This document shows positions 11,780 through 24,342 of a stretch of 64,000 bases of DNA, one piece after another. The notes beneath the pieces were generated by a model that saw only the letters and a program-made list of their open reading frames with translations, did not search any database and was not told where the DNA came from. Source of the DNA: Sphagnum compactum. Taxonomy: Eukaryota; Bryophyta; Sphagnopsida; Sphagnales. The translations under genes and the position numbers were made by a program. The stretch lies in the NCBI GenBank assembly GCA_965153455.1, contig OZ234501.1:3472001-3536000 (forward strand), in the 5' to 3' direction. Position 1 is the first letter of the stretch. The number at the start of each line of letters is the position of its first letter.

Positions 11780-14700
11780 TTTTCATCCAAAAATAGGTTC
11801 ATGTGTTCATTTAGTTGCAAAATTAGTTCCAATTTTGTTATTTATTATGATGTGTTTATACATTTAATGTACATTAGGGTTTTGAGGACTACATTAAAAA
11901 TATACTATATAAATTTTATTCAAAGTATATTAAACATATATTTGCCCATATTATGGACATATTGGATTGAAAAACAATCATTTTCATTTTGTATGGTTCA
12001 TTTCAAAATATACCATCTTTATTAATGTATGATTAAATTATAGTAACGAGGTCATATTAATATGATATAATCATTGTATTACAATGAACACTAATTATTG
12101 ATAAATCATTATTATCAAATAACTTTTTAGTTAAGACCAAGTATCAATAAAATATTATTATTCAATCACTTAATCATATATTAACTAATACCAACTAATT
12201 AAGTAATCAATTATTATTTATTAAGTTATTTCAAAGCTTTTCATTGATTAATTAGATATTAAATCATAAATTGATATAATTATTCATGAATTATTGATAT
12301 TTATTAATTTAAAAATATGGAAAATAGTTAGTTCATTAAAACTTATTTAATTTTCATGAATAAGTCTATAAATAAATATTTAATATTTATCAATGTATGA
12401 TTTTTCAGTAATTTATTAATTATTGTATCATATTAATTTATTATGAAGTAACTAACTTTTCTAAATAATTAGTTAGATAAACTTAATTTTATGACTAATT
12501 ATTCAGATAATAATCATCCAGTTATTCCTTATTTAATAATTCTAAAATATCTCAATAATTTGATTTAACTAGTTAATCAAGAGGTATGGTTAATAGTTAA
12601 CGACTATTAAATTAATTAATATCTAGCCAGCCAATGAGTAATAAATAATAAATTCTTCACAAATTAAAACTTTTAATTACAATTAATGATTAATTAAAAC
12701 TGATTTAATTTTTAATTAATAAAATAATGAAATATATACATATATCATCAGTTAATGTTTATTAATCAAGAATTATAATTAATTGCTAATAAATATTAAA
12801 TAGTTAATATTTAGCTAGTTGTAAAATTAAACATAATTAATGATTCTCGATTTAAATTATTTAGTTAATAATAGTGGCTTATTAAAATTGATTAAGTTAA
12901 ATAGTTAGAAATTTATAATTTACTGTTAATATTTATGAATTACTAATTAATTACTAATTTATTTTGTTAGATAGTCAATAAATACATAATTATGTTTTAT
13001 TCAATTAATTGATCACTAACATTTTAAAAGGTTTTTTTTAGAGGTAAAAATAATATTTTAATTTAAATAATTGAATAAAATAATATTTTATTTTATAATT
13101 AATTACCATATAATTAGATACATTGACAAATTTAATGATTAATTCGTGATTTTTATTATATATTAAATAATTATTCATTTACAATAATTTAATATTAATT
13201 TTGAATGATTACCATAAACCAAATAATTAATTACTAGATACCATGAAATAATAATGATCAATGTTTTTTTTAAATATGAAAATGATTTTCCAAAATGCAA
13301 TAGGTAGTTTTGTAAGTGGGTGGGTGGGTAAGTAATTAGTTTCTAGCTAATTAATTAGTTATTTAGTTAATTAATTAATTATTTCTTACCAATTTAGTTG
13401 TATAAATTGCAAAACTATAATCAAACACAAAGTTTGTGGGAGAATCATTTTTTGTTGCAACTAAATTTGCAATTAAGGTCCAACTAAAAGGTTTAACCTA
13501 TATGTTTTGTCTTCTAATGTCATCTTACAAAGTATATAAAAAAGGTGGTTTTTTTTTCACATTAAAAATCATGTGTTATTTGGGATGAACTTAAAGAAGC
13601 TTAACCCTAAAAGCAAAACATAAACAAAAATAAAAATATTTACATGGTTACTTTTAACTCACCTACCTTTTTACCTTCCTATTTATTTATTTACCTTCTT
13701 ACTTATGTAGGTAGGTGGGTAAGTAAGTAAGTAACCTAGGTAGGCATGTTTTTTAAGTATGTAGGTATTTTTTAAACACATAGTTTTGCTTATTTACCTA
13801 CCTACTTATGTAAAATAATTATTTATTTTCATTTATTTATTCCAAAATTTAATCAATATGTCACATGGTAAATTTTGTTATCATGCCACGTATCACAATA
13901 TGAAAACATCTAAATTGAATAATCATAATGGATGGTGGAGATCAATATTTCAATAAAAGTTTAATTTTTATTTAAAATTATTCTAAGTGCCACATGTCAA
14001 ATTTATTTTTGTCCAATTATTATCATGTAAAATGTTGAAATTGGACCATGTTGACTTTTCTTCATTATATATTATATAAACCATTTATTAAAATTCCAAT
14101 TTTTTTCATAGGCAAAATTGACTACAGAATGTGTTGAAATCTATGGTTTAATTTAATAGACAACAACATATTTTTGGTTTTTCAACTGGTGAATAAAACG
14201 ATTATTGTTTTTTTTTACTACAATTGTAAATACAAGTTCATGTTAATAACTGTGTAGTTGTAAAAGACATTGTGGTGCCACATGGCATTATCGTTTTGCA
14301 AATGTAATTGATATCACGACTTAATAGTTTTTACACAAATATTAAAATTTCAAAAAAAAAATTTAATGTATTTTAATCATAAAAAATTAGGTAATAATGA
14401 AATTCCATTCATTCTTGCAACTTTTTGTGAATAATAACAACTTATGGTTGTGTGATGTTGATGTGGCATGTCACATGGCAACGAGGTTGACTAGTAGTTA
14501 CAACACTTCATGATTTGTGACACTAACATCACATCATGCTTCATGTTATTGATTTGATGAATTAATCTCATTTATTAGCTAGTTGAAAATGTTTTTTTCC
14601 TTTGCAATTAATATTGATTCGGTCTTCTATGTGATGATGACATGGCATGCCATTTGGCAACAAGGTGTCACAAATTTTCATGGCAATCCATGATTTTTTG

Positions 14701-14900
14701 TGACACCATAAGTTTTTGTGTGTTTTGAATTTATGGCACCAATATTTGTCATGGCATGCCATTTTTTTTTTTGTGCCATGAAGTTTTTGAAGTCATGAAT
14801 TCACATGCGTGTGTATGTGTTAAACAATCTATTGTTAATTGTAATTATGGCTACAATATTAATAGTCATTTTGAAAAAGGTGACACATAACTCCTTGACT
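11780..14900. other. Extremely AT-rich non-coding DNA
   Basis: The stretch is dominated by ATTAATTA-like words, especially 12050-13270. Imperfect inverted GTAGGTAGGTGGGTAAG and TTTACCTACCTAC tracts occur at about 13680-13815. No coding sequence, tRNA or element terminus was recognised. Confidence 0.5.
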
Positions 14901-15800
14901 TTTTAACTACTTAGCACACTAGTTTAGGTTAACATACCTATTAAGTTAACCTATGTATGTAGGCTACTTAGTAAAAACCTACTTCGTAATATAGGCTACT
15001 TTGTAAGTTACTTAATTAGACATAATAAATGTACTACATCTAGTATGTTTAAATATATCTAAAATAGGTTACCCTACTAATATGTTAACCTAGGTAAGCT
15101 TGCTTAGGTTCCTAGCTTTAGGTTTTTTGCCAAGTCAACCTAGGAAGCCTCATTACAAGATATTTTATCAAGTTTGTAACCACTTCAAATTTGTGTGTAA
15201 CGAGATGTGATTATGATGCAACTAGATGAGACTAGATGTAATTAAATACAACTATATATGACATAATTATCCTAGGTTTTTTTAAAAACCTAAGAATGCC
15301 TAAGTTAACCTAGGCTAGGTTAATAAATAGTATAGGTTGACAAACTAGTTCATCTTAAGTCAATCTAAGGAGGTCTAGGTTTAGGCTAAGTTGGTAGGTA
15401 GTAGGTAGGTTGACATAGGTCAACTTAAGGTGACCAAGGTTAATTCAAGTCTAAAATTTTTGAACTTTATAACTTTGTGTTAAACATAATTGATATAAAA
15501 AGTGTGGTAGTGCAATGGATGAGGACTTGAACCCCAAAGTGAAGGTGAGAAATTCAAGTCCTCATTCTTGCAACCTATGATACCTAGGCCACTTGGCTTA
15601 AATTAGGTAATTTAGGTTTCTTGGGTTAGGAGTCTGACATTTATTTTTCATCTAGGCCACCTAGCCTAGGATGCCTAACATAGGTAATTAACCTAACTAG
15701 GTTAAGCTAGGTAGATTTTTGGTTAGGTGAACTAAGTTAGGTTGCCTAGCCTAGCTAGGTTAGGCTAGGTTGACTTTTGGTTATGCTAGCTACATGGGTT
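14900..15800. repeat. Degenerate tract rich in CCTAGG / AGGTTAACCT words
   Basis: Words such as AACCTAGG, TAGGTTAACCTA and GCTAGGTTGAC recur every 10-40 bp over about 900 bp, in both orientations, without a fixed period. It looks like an eroded simple repeat or satellite. No protein coding is seen. Confidence 0.5.
15500..15572 (+). ncRNA. tRNA-like relic, possible SINE head
   Basis: TAGTGCAATGG at 15508-15518 resembles the RNA polymerase III A box (TRGYNNANNGG). AATTCAAGTCC at 15551-15561 matches the B box GGTTCGANTCC at 8 of 11 positions, with tRNA-like spacing. A complete cloverleaf cannot be folded by eye, so this is not a functional tRNA. A tRNA-derived SINE head is the best guess. Confidence 0.35.
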
Positions 15801-16734
15801 AAACTAGGTTGATTTTTAGTCATGTGCAATGACTCATAATGTGTTTATAGATTTTTGACACATGTCATCCATCCATCAAAGCATCTTTTGTAACATTTAA
15901 TTGAACAAAACAACTAAGTTGAGATGGCATGCACTTTACACATCATACCAAGGTCATTGATGACATGGAATTTCAATATTAAGTCAAAAGAAAAAATCCT
16001 AGTCGATAAGATGATTGGGCTTTGCAACTAAATGTCCTTTGCGACTAAATGGGTGAAATCACATGGGTTTCGCAATTCATGAATGACTAATTGCATGTCT
16101 TTTTTGACTAGGATGTAGTCGCAAAACCCAAGATGTGTTGTTGTGATATGTCAATAATAAAAAAGATTTGCCTGAAAAAATATTATGTTGACAAATTACA
16201 ATTAATGATAGGGTTATTTATTAGTTGTAAAAAAATGGTAGTTGCAAATGTTAATACATTAAACAAAACATGGAAGTGTATATGTTGACCATATACTTCA
16301 TCTATGAAAAATGTGTTGACTTCACACTAAGTCATCATTTACGACTAAAGGTTGATGTAATTTCATTTATGTAATTAAAAGATTTTTTAGTTGCAAAATT
16401 GATTGCAATTGTTTTTTAATCACAAATTGGTGTTGCAAATTGGTGTTTTTTTATTAGGGACATAACATTTGAACCTCATTTCAATATTCATCATTATTAA
16501 TAAACTAATAATGTTTGAGCCATCCAAGAAAGTGTGAATCAAATTTTGACATGTGTCCATTGTGAAGGCCAATTATATGGTGACACATGGAAATTTTAAA
16601 TGCCAATATGTTATTTACTTATTAATTAATTAAGTAGGTAGGTAGGAAGGCAGGCTTAGGCTTGCCTAGGTAGGTTTTAAATAATCCACGGTGGAACATG
16701 ATATTTTGTCACATTCATAAAAAATACACACTTT
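15800..16734. other. Non-coding spacer
   Basis: There is no coding potential. The stretch 16015-16460 has repeated TTGCRACTAAAT-type words (for example TTTGCAACTAAATG and TTTGCGACTAAATG) that may be subterminal repeats of an unrecognised DNA transposon, but no paired termini were found. Confidence 0.4.
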
Positions 16735-19115
16735 TTATCCTTTGAAAACCAAAGGATAAGTGTTTGAAATATTCAAAATATATGATGTGTTGGTGGAAAA
16801 CAAAACGGGCATGAAGATCAATGTGGAATATGGAATGTGCCTTCTTGAGTGAATGTGGAATCCAACAATAAACAAGTGCTCCATATTCACCACAACAAAA
16901 TGGCATTGTGGAAAAAACCAATAGAACAATTGTGGAGTGCATTAAAAACATGATTCTTGTGTAAGAATTTGACTTGGAGTTTCGGACAAAAGTACTGAAC
17001 ATAACAATTTAGATCAAAAATCGATGCTCAACCAAAGTCCGTGATTCAAGAACCCCACAAGAGGCATGGATCAAACATAGGAAATTCAATGCGTCTCATT
17101 TGATAATCTTTTGTTGCAAAGCCTATGTTCACATTTTAAATGAAAAAAAATGGTCTTTCAAGGCATTGTGAAAGGACCAAGGCATATCACTTGATGTGTG
17201 TAGAAACCAAAAAAATCATCAAGAGTTGAACGTTGTGTTTCTTGAAGGAGGGAATCAAATAGGTGTTTATGATAGTCACTTAAAAGAAATAAACATGTTG
17301 TAGATGAAATCATGAATGAAGAAATAAAAAATGAACAATCAAGTTTGATAATCATAAATCTCCTTGAATGAGACATCACCGAAACGCATGGAAGGTGAAT
17401 CCATGTCAAGTTCTTTTTTGGAAAAAAGTGTTTGTTCCACCACAAGATGATGGATTGAATGAACCATAACAAGATGGACAAAAAAAAGAAGCCTTCAAAG
17501 ACATTCTAAGGAGAGGCTTCATGATTGGTGGATTGCCACCAAAGAGGTGGACATGCCACCATAACTTTTTTTAAAAAACCCAAAATGTGGAAGAAGTTGA
17601 AGAGTGAAAATGCAAAACAAAGAAATATTATTATGCAAGAACAATATAATTATTTTGTTGCCAACATTTGGACGTTGGTGTATCTTCCCAAGGGTAGGAA
17701 ATTTGTTTGTTGCAAATGGGTGTTCAAGATCAAACATGGTGTGAATGGAAAAATGGGACATTACAAAGCAGGGCTCGTGACAATAGACTTCACCCAAACA
17801 TAAAGAGTACATTACAACAAAACTTTGCATCAGTGGCAAAGTTTATGTTAATACATTGGATCCTTACATTGGTGATGATTGAAAACATGAAGATCCATCA
17901 AATGGACATCAAGACCGCATTTTTAAATGCAAGTTTATTGAAGAAGAGTTTTACATGGAGCAACCCCAAGGATTCATACAAGAAGGAAGCAAACATCTTG
18001 TGTCTAAGCTTCACAAATCCTTATATGGCCTAAAACAATCTTCAAGAATGTGGAACCAAAAGTTTGATGCATTTTTGAAAAAACAGTGGATTTGTAACAA
18101 GTGATGTGAATTTTAATATGTATTTTTTGTAATGAAAGATTGGTAGAAATGAAATTTAATCCCTGCAAAATGATTTCACACTACTGTAACAACATATTTG
18201 CATTAGAATATGCACACATTCACAATTTCTGCCCTGATTCTAAACACACCTAATTCTACAGTTCATTAAAACACCAAATTCATCGTTATTTCATATAACC
18301 AAATTCTGCACTTCAAAATCCAATGCCAAAAAATCCACAAACAAAATTACAATTCATTACATTACATTTTTGATACTACAAAAAATTCACACATCAATAT
18401 GGATATGGAAATCGTTGTAAAAGTATGTACCTTTTTTTAATTGGAAAAAACTCCATTAAAATTGTAGCAAAATTCCATGTTATGCAGAAATGAAATCAAA
18501 ATAGCAAAATAAAATCTATGGTATATCCAAAATAAAATCTATGGTTTTCTACTACAAAGTACCAACACATCCTCTTACTTTCCCCAAAACTATGTGTTTA
18601 AGAATCCCCTTCCTTCTTCCCATAACTATCCTTTTTGGGCAGTCCCAAGTCACATCATCATGGTTCCAAAAACAACAAGAATTCAAAATTCAAACTAACA
18701 ATGTTCCATGATCAATCCCTATCCAAATGCCTTGTTCATCCAAACCATGTACTCATCCTACCCCCTTAACAAAGATGTCAAGTTTTTCATTGTTATTTAT
18801 GTGGATGGTTTCATCTTGATGTGTAACGATTGAAACAAGTTTATTCAAGTGAAAGAGGAGCATTGTCAAAAGTTTGAAATGAAATTAGATCTTGGAGATT
18901 ACAATTTCTTCTTAAGCATGGAAGTGGAGAGAAATTGAACCAAATCAAGTATCTCAAGGAGATCCTTAAGTTTTTTTGCATTGAGGATTACACAACCATT
19001 AAAATGCCACTTAATCCCAAAATCAAGTTGAAGAAGAAGATGAATGACTTGATGATATGAGATGATTGGAGTTCCATATCAACAAGCCATGAAATCTTTG
19101 ACGTATGCCATATTG
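16735..19115 (+). pseudogene. Degenerate Ty1/copia pol fragment H (integrase to RNase H), interrupted by a solo LTR
   Basis: Plus-strand translation in broken frames gives the integrase core (APYSPQQNG then VEKTNRTIVEC at about 16880-16950), the integrase C-terminal region, and RT (CKWVFKIKHG, then MDIKTAFLNA and the SLYGLKQSS region at about 17690-18050). After an inserted element, RT and the start of the RNase H linker continue (KFFIVIYVDG, then QKFEMKLDLGDYNFFLSMEVERN, 18775-18940), ending near PYQQAMKSL at 19080-19110. The active-site YVDD reads YVDG, so it is dead. It belongs to the same lineage as element A at 44.8-50.5 kb. No LTR of its own is seen. Confidence 0.75.
18141..18771. mobile_element. 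Solo LTR (631 bp) with 5-bp target duplication AAGAT
   Basis: The segment splits the RT reading frame of fragment H. It begins TGGTAGAAAT, ends CCTTAACA, and is flanked by AAGAT on both sides (18136-18140 and 18772-18776). TG...CA ends with a 5-bp duplication and no internal region are the marks of a solo LTR left by LTR-LTR recombination. The minus-strand reading starts TGTTAAGG, a common LTR start, so it may lie in minus orientation. The family is not represented elsewhere in the window. Confidence 0.7.
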
Positions 19116-20440
19116 TATACCTAATGCTTCTTCAACATGTTTCCTACAAGATTTTTTGATAGTATAGTTATCTTTAAAGTTAAGTAAAGATGATACTAGA
19201 ACCCTTGTTTGGTCACATAGGGGATGAGATTTCAAAAAATAGGAAAAAAAATACATTGGGCTTCAATGGGGCATGAAACTCAATTTAACAGCAAATTTGG
19301 TGCTAAAATAAGTTTGCCGTCCTTTTGTTTTCTTGAACATTTTCAACCAATCATTGTTGCTATTATGTGCACTGTAGCTATAAATGTTCTTGAGCATGGT
19401 GCATTTAATCTCGAGTCTCAATATTCCATACCCTTATGTAATAAGATTTCATGACTTTGTGGACAATAGCCTAGAGGGGATGAAACATCAAATTAGGGGT
19501 GCAACTTAAGCCCATCAATGTTTTTTTTTCCAATTCTTTGCACATGTGGCGATCATCCCACAAGAGATTTAACATGAGTGACAATGATCCCATAGAAGGT
19601 TAACCTTAATGGTGAAAATATTTAAGAAAACTGTTAAAATAATAAAAAATTAGCAAAGAAATTACTTTATGCAATAAAAATCTGGCAAAAATTCCTTTGT
19701 CATTGGATGCAACCTGGCACCTTAAACCTCATTCAATAACAATGTGTGGCAATTTGGAGCTATAAACTCATGTTGTGGTGGTTGCACCTACCCAATTGAG
19801 GGTGAAATTTTGCCCCAATTTGCTAGGAAAAAAATTGGGCCCAACAAAGCATGACTTTACATAGAAGTTTAATGTCTCATAAGAGTTGTTGCAACCAAGC
19901 CTTATGTTGCAGCCAAGGAATGTATCTACCCTTTTATTTAAACTAGGTAAATTTCACCCAAACTACTAAAGTAACACATGATGTTCAACTAAACAATTTT
20001 ACTCAAGTTTGGTGAACTACCTTGAATGGCAAGTGCTAGGAGACAAACTATGAAAATCGGTAAAGTCTCCATGTAGGCAAATTTTATTTAGTTTTGATAA
20101 ACCACCCTAGTGCTAAGCCAACTTGCCTTTATTGGCTTGCCATAGTCCACATGCCAAGTCAATTTGTGAAGTTGACTTGGTTAACCAACAAGGGCAAGTC
20201 AACTAAAGCATGTCAACTTGGCATGTTGACATTGCCAAACCTACATTACACAACACTTATAGATTCCAAATTAGTTATTAGCACAATTAAGTCCATTACA
20301 TCATGCAAAAGCTTAATCACACCACATTTGTTTCTAATAGTTGCTTAACATAGCTAGTGCCTATCATTATGCAAAATTTCAACCACACCATCTTTATTCT
20401 ATCAGTTAGAGCACATGTCAACATTGTCACACCGGCCACC
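19116..20440. other. Non-coding, unrecognised
   Basis: Only short open stretches without recognisable protein. The sequence near 20100-20350 becomes richer in GC towards the gypsy LTR but shows no coding. Confidence 0.4.
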
Positions 20441-20964
20441 AACATGCCATTTACATTGACTAACTTAGGTTCTACAATTGCAAATGTTTACACCTTGGCA
20501 TTGTTCCCACATTGCCCTGTTATGTTTTGTGCTATTCTAAACACCTATGTTATTCACACATGGAAAACCACGCACTTGGTAAAGCTTTGGCACTTAGACT
20601 TACCTCACTACCTTGGGTTAACTTTGACCTTTAGACATGTGGGATTAATATTCGCAACAGATTTCCTTAATGGTTTAAAAGCCTTGTTGCCCATGATTAC
20701 CATCTCCCATCTTTCAACCTAACCGCATACTTCACTTAGTTCGACAACTTAATGTGTCGCAACCAATGCCCCGAGCTCCCTTCTTCAAACCTTCATTCAT
20801 CGACATTTATGTGGTTCATGAATATGTCAAACCGGGCGTCAAACCTAGCCCAACACTTAGACTCATAACCCAAGTTGCCACGAGGGCCGCCCCATGGTGG
20901 TCCGACCTTGGGCCTCGATTAGGCGAGCCCCCACACTTGAGGGTCTGCCTAGAAGGGCATGTCA
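20440..20964 (-). repeat. 3' LTR of the gypsy element
   Basis: The segment aligns with 30651-31149 over its whole length with many differences; shared blocks include GCACTTGGTAAAGCTT, ACTTAGACTTACCT and AGAAGGGCATGTCA. In element orientation it starts TGACATGCCC at 20964, directly after a polypurine tract. The far end, near 20440, is approximate because the copies diverge there. Confidence 0.75.
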
Positions 20965-20981
20965 CTCTCCCCCACTTTAGA
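20965..20981 (-). promoter_or_regulatory. Polypurine tract of the gypsy element
   Basis: In element orientation CTAAAGTGGGGGAGAG directly precedes the 3' LTR, the expected primer site for plus-strand DNA. A near copy occurs at about 21578-21593, 610 bp further inside. Confidence 0.6.
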
Positions 20982-21659
20982 AATGTTAACGTCCCTATTG
21001 ACGTTTCTCCAGGGTGACCACCCTAGGTGCTTCCACCATCTCTTCTCCTAACCTCTTCTTGGATTAGTTACTTCCTGGTTGACATAGCCCATTTGCACTA
21101 TGTTTTTGTGTTCTCAGTGCAAGAGGTTTTGTTAGGTGTGTCTTTCATTTTCACCCGGTGTGTTCATTTAGTGTCTTCCATCAAATCCCTTTATTCGACC
21201 ATCATTTCTTTCATCTTCAGAACTCACTTCAAGTTTTTAATTTAGGAGTTTCAACCACCATACACCAAAAGATGGTGTTGGACTGGGCTTTATGGTCCAA
21301 ATCCCCTTTACCCAATCGGGACATGAGTTGAAAGTTCATGCATATGAAATCTAACTTCTCCACTTAGGGACGTGCCATTTTTTTACACACACCACCACCT
21401 TGATCTCACCTGATTGAACCTTGAAGTTTTTTTATTCAAGTTCAATTCCAAGTCCATTTTTGTTGGTTGCCACTCCCTTGCCTATCTCAGTCACTAGCTC
21501 CTCTTGAACTTTAGCCTTTTCGTAACCGACCATGCTCACAAAAATCTTTAACCCTTGTTTGGTTAATTTTGTGGGTGTTCTCCCCCACTTTAGAAGTTGA
21601 TGTCCTTATTAACATTTAGGTTGCTTACAAGTGGGGGGTTTTTTTTTTTCGAGTCTTCT

Positions 21660-22088
21660 TCACTCCAAGTTCGTGACCCTGTTCCTACCAAACTTGTTTA
21701 CCATTTTTGGCAAGTGGTCTAATTGAACAGGCTTCATCCATACTGCCTCCTTATGATGGCAGCCCTTGTATTTCACTAGATATTCCTTGTCTCTAAGGTG
21801 TGTTTGTGTCACATAGAGGTTGCCTTCGATCTCGACAACTAGCTTGTGTTTGATAACATCCATTTCTGGTCGCACCTTTTGTTTTCGATTTGGTCTTTGG
21901 TCGTCTCGTAGAAATAACTTGAGTTTTGAGATGTGAAAGGTAGGATGTGCCACAAAATTAGTTGGTAAATTTAGGGTGTACATATTAGGATGCAGCTTAT
22001 GCGAAATCTCATAAGGCCCTACGTACTTGGCAATGAAACGTGCGGTGAGTCCATTGTGCATTTTGAAATCCCAGATGTTCAGCCACAT
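21660..22088 (-). pseudogene. Gypsy integrase C-terminus with chromodomain-like segment
   Basis: The frame encodes the integrase C-terminal GPY-type region (YVGPYEISHKLHPNMYTLNLP, then HPTFHISKLK) followed by a chromodomain-like end (LRDKEYLVKYKGCHHKEAVWM). This places the element with chromoviruses, whose chromodomain steers integration towards particular chromatin. The frame ends with a stop at 21660. It is separated from the integrase core by a short degenerate stretch. Confidence 0.75.
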
Positions 22089-22099
22089 GTGTTACCCAA

Positions 22100-22960
22100 C
22101 CTCAAACTCAACATGCCTTCATGTTTTGTTGGCATGCTTCTCATATCGCTTTTGAGCCTATTCCAAGAGCTTTTTAGTTTGGCCATATTTTTCTTCACGC
22201 CCTTTGACCATCTCCACAGCTTCATTGGAATGATATTTACATCCCATGGAAATGGCTAAGTCCATTGGTTTCTTGGCTTCCTTTCCCAACATAAATTCAA
22301 ACGGAGACATTCTGGTCACCGAATGCATTGTGGAGTTATAACAGAACTTCGCTAGGCCTAGATGTTCACCCCAATCCTTTTGATCGATGCCAACATAGTT
22401 TCTAAGGTATTGATTTAACACCCCATTGACTTTTTCTATTTGGCCATCAATTTGTGGATGGAATGCCATACCAAATGACAATTTTGTCCCCACCTTCCAA
22501 AACAAATGTTTCTAGAAGCTCGCCATAAACTTGGCGTTTCTATCACTAACGATAAATTATGGCATCCCATGATGCCTAACCCACATATCAAAGAACAATT
22601 TAGCTGAATCAAAAGTTGTGGTTATTATTCTAGTTGGAACCATTTTTACCAACTTGGAGAATCGATTGATTGCAATGAGTATGGTGTCCATCCCATTCCA
22701 CTTGGGTAGTTGGGGTCATAAAGTTCATGAACACACTTTCCCATGGCTCGCTTGGAATTGGTAGAGGTCTATATACTCCATATATATTTTTTGTATATAA
22801 TTTTTTTGTTTTGACATGTAACACAAGTGTGCACAAAATGTTCTAGATCTTGCTTCATTTCGGGCCAGTAGAATCTCTTTCCTATGGCCACTCTTGTTTT
22901 TTTTCCACGGTGTTTCACCATGGGCACATCATGCTCTTCTTGCATGAATTTCATAGTTTC
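22100..22960 (-). pseudogene. Gypsy integrase, core and zinc-binding region
   Basis: The H-H-C-C region is visible (KHRGKK then FYWPEMKQDLEHFVHTCVTCQ at 22820-22920). The core contains VFMNFM, where the first catalytic Asp appears as Asn, then IVSDRNAKF in another frame, and FHPQIDGQIEKVN containing the catalytic Glu region (22420-22460). Several stops and frame changes separate the parts. It could not integrate DNA. Confidence 0.75.
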
Positions 22961-23189
22961 GAGATTGCTTCCATCTAAGCAATCCTTCTTTTAAGGTGAT
23001 TCCTTTCACCTTCCATTGTTCACACAATTCTTTATAGTAACATTGGGCGAGCAGGTCCTGCACATATAGGCTTCCTTTATCTTTTGTTCTAAGTTACTTT
23101 CACTTTAGAAGATGGCCTTTAATGCATGGGTCTTGGTCAAAGGTTTTTCCAACTAGAATCCCTCATTCCTATTTAATGCATCAAGGACT

Positions 23190-23646
23190 ACATTGTCCTG
23201 TCCTGGCTTGTGGATTAACTCCACATCCAACAATACCAATGTGTCATGCCATTTCAACTATTTCGTTGAGGCCTTTGGTTGCATTTCAAAATATTGCAAG
23301 GAGACATTATCCGTATATACCTTAGTCTTATGCGTCCCCAAATAGTGTTGCCACACTTTCAAGTAGCAATGACGACATACAACTCTTTCTCATGAGTTGG
23401 CCATTATAATTGAGCCTTATAAAGCTTCTTGGTTTCAAATGTAATCGAGTGTCCATCTTGCATGAGCACCCCATCGATGGCAAAATCGCTTGCATCAATA
23501 TGGACTTCAAATGGTTTAATGAAGTCCAAGAATCCTAATATAAAGGCGAACGTTAGTCTATTTTTCAAGTCCACAAATGACCTATACTGTTCCTCCTTCC
23601 ATTCAAAGGATAATTCCCTTTTAAAGAGGTCCAAAAGTGGTTTCAA
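23190..23646 (-). pseudogene. Gypsy RNase H
   Basis: The frame contains FKRELSFEWKEEQYRSFVDLK, the connection after RT, then FEVHIDASDFAIDGVLMQDGH, which carries the first catalytic Asp, and beyond a stop HEKELYVVIATLKVWQHYL and VYTDNVSLQYF. This is the usual RNase H order. A stop just after KLYKAQL and later frame changes inactivate it. Confidence 0.75.
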
Positions 23647-23649
23647 AAT

Positions 23650-24342
23650 TGCAAAAAACCTTTTATAAACTTCTGGTAGAAGTTAGCTAGGCCTAGGAAG
23701 GATCAAATTCCTTTGATCGTGACTAGTCTTTTCCAACCCGTATGGCTTCCAACTTCTTAGAGTCGGGTTTCACCCCTTCCTATGATAGGATATGCCCTAG
23801 GAAGTCCATATATTCCTAGGCAAATTCATTTTTTGCCCTATTAACAAAAAGTTGGTTTTCTTGGAATTTACTCAAAACATATTCTAAATGCTCCGCATGC
23901 TCCTTCGCTATCTTGGAGTACACCAATATATCATCAATATAGATGGTCATGAACTCGTCCAACATTTCATGGAAAATAAAACTCCTGAGGGTCGTGAATT
24001 TCAACGGAGTATTACACAACCCAAATGGCATCACAGGAACTCATAGGAACCATACTTGGTCCTCATTGCCGTTTTTTCTACATCTTCATCCACAATGCAG
24101 ATCTAATAATACCTCGACTTAAAATCAATTAAGTTGAAATATTTGGCCCCATTGAACCGATCCAACAAATCGTCAATGCGAGGCAAATGATAGTTATCAA
24201 TTATTGTTATTTTATTCAAGGCACAGTAGTCAATGCACATTTTCAACTTGTCATCCTTTTTATCCACAAACAAAACAAGTGTCCCATAGGGCGACTTGCT
24301 TTGCCGAATATACCTTTGACTAAAGAGGTTGTTTAATTATTT
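23650..24342 (-). pseudogene. Gypsy reverse transcriptase
   Basis: The best preserved part (23816-24034) reads MPFGLCNTPLKFTTLRS and MTIYIDDILVYSK, with the YxDD catalytic box present as YIDD. Upstream, 24040-24340, the finger and palm region is readable only with frame changes. Fragments corresponding to SPYGTLVLFVDKKDDKL and ALNKITIIDNYHLP can be traced. The copy is dead. Confidence 0.75.

Noticed and set aside
13680-13815. Inverted GTAGGTAGG/CCTACCTAC tract as a transposon terminal repeat
   Set aside because: The arms are simple low-complexity repeats without a flanking target duplication.
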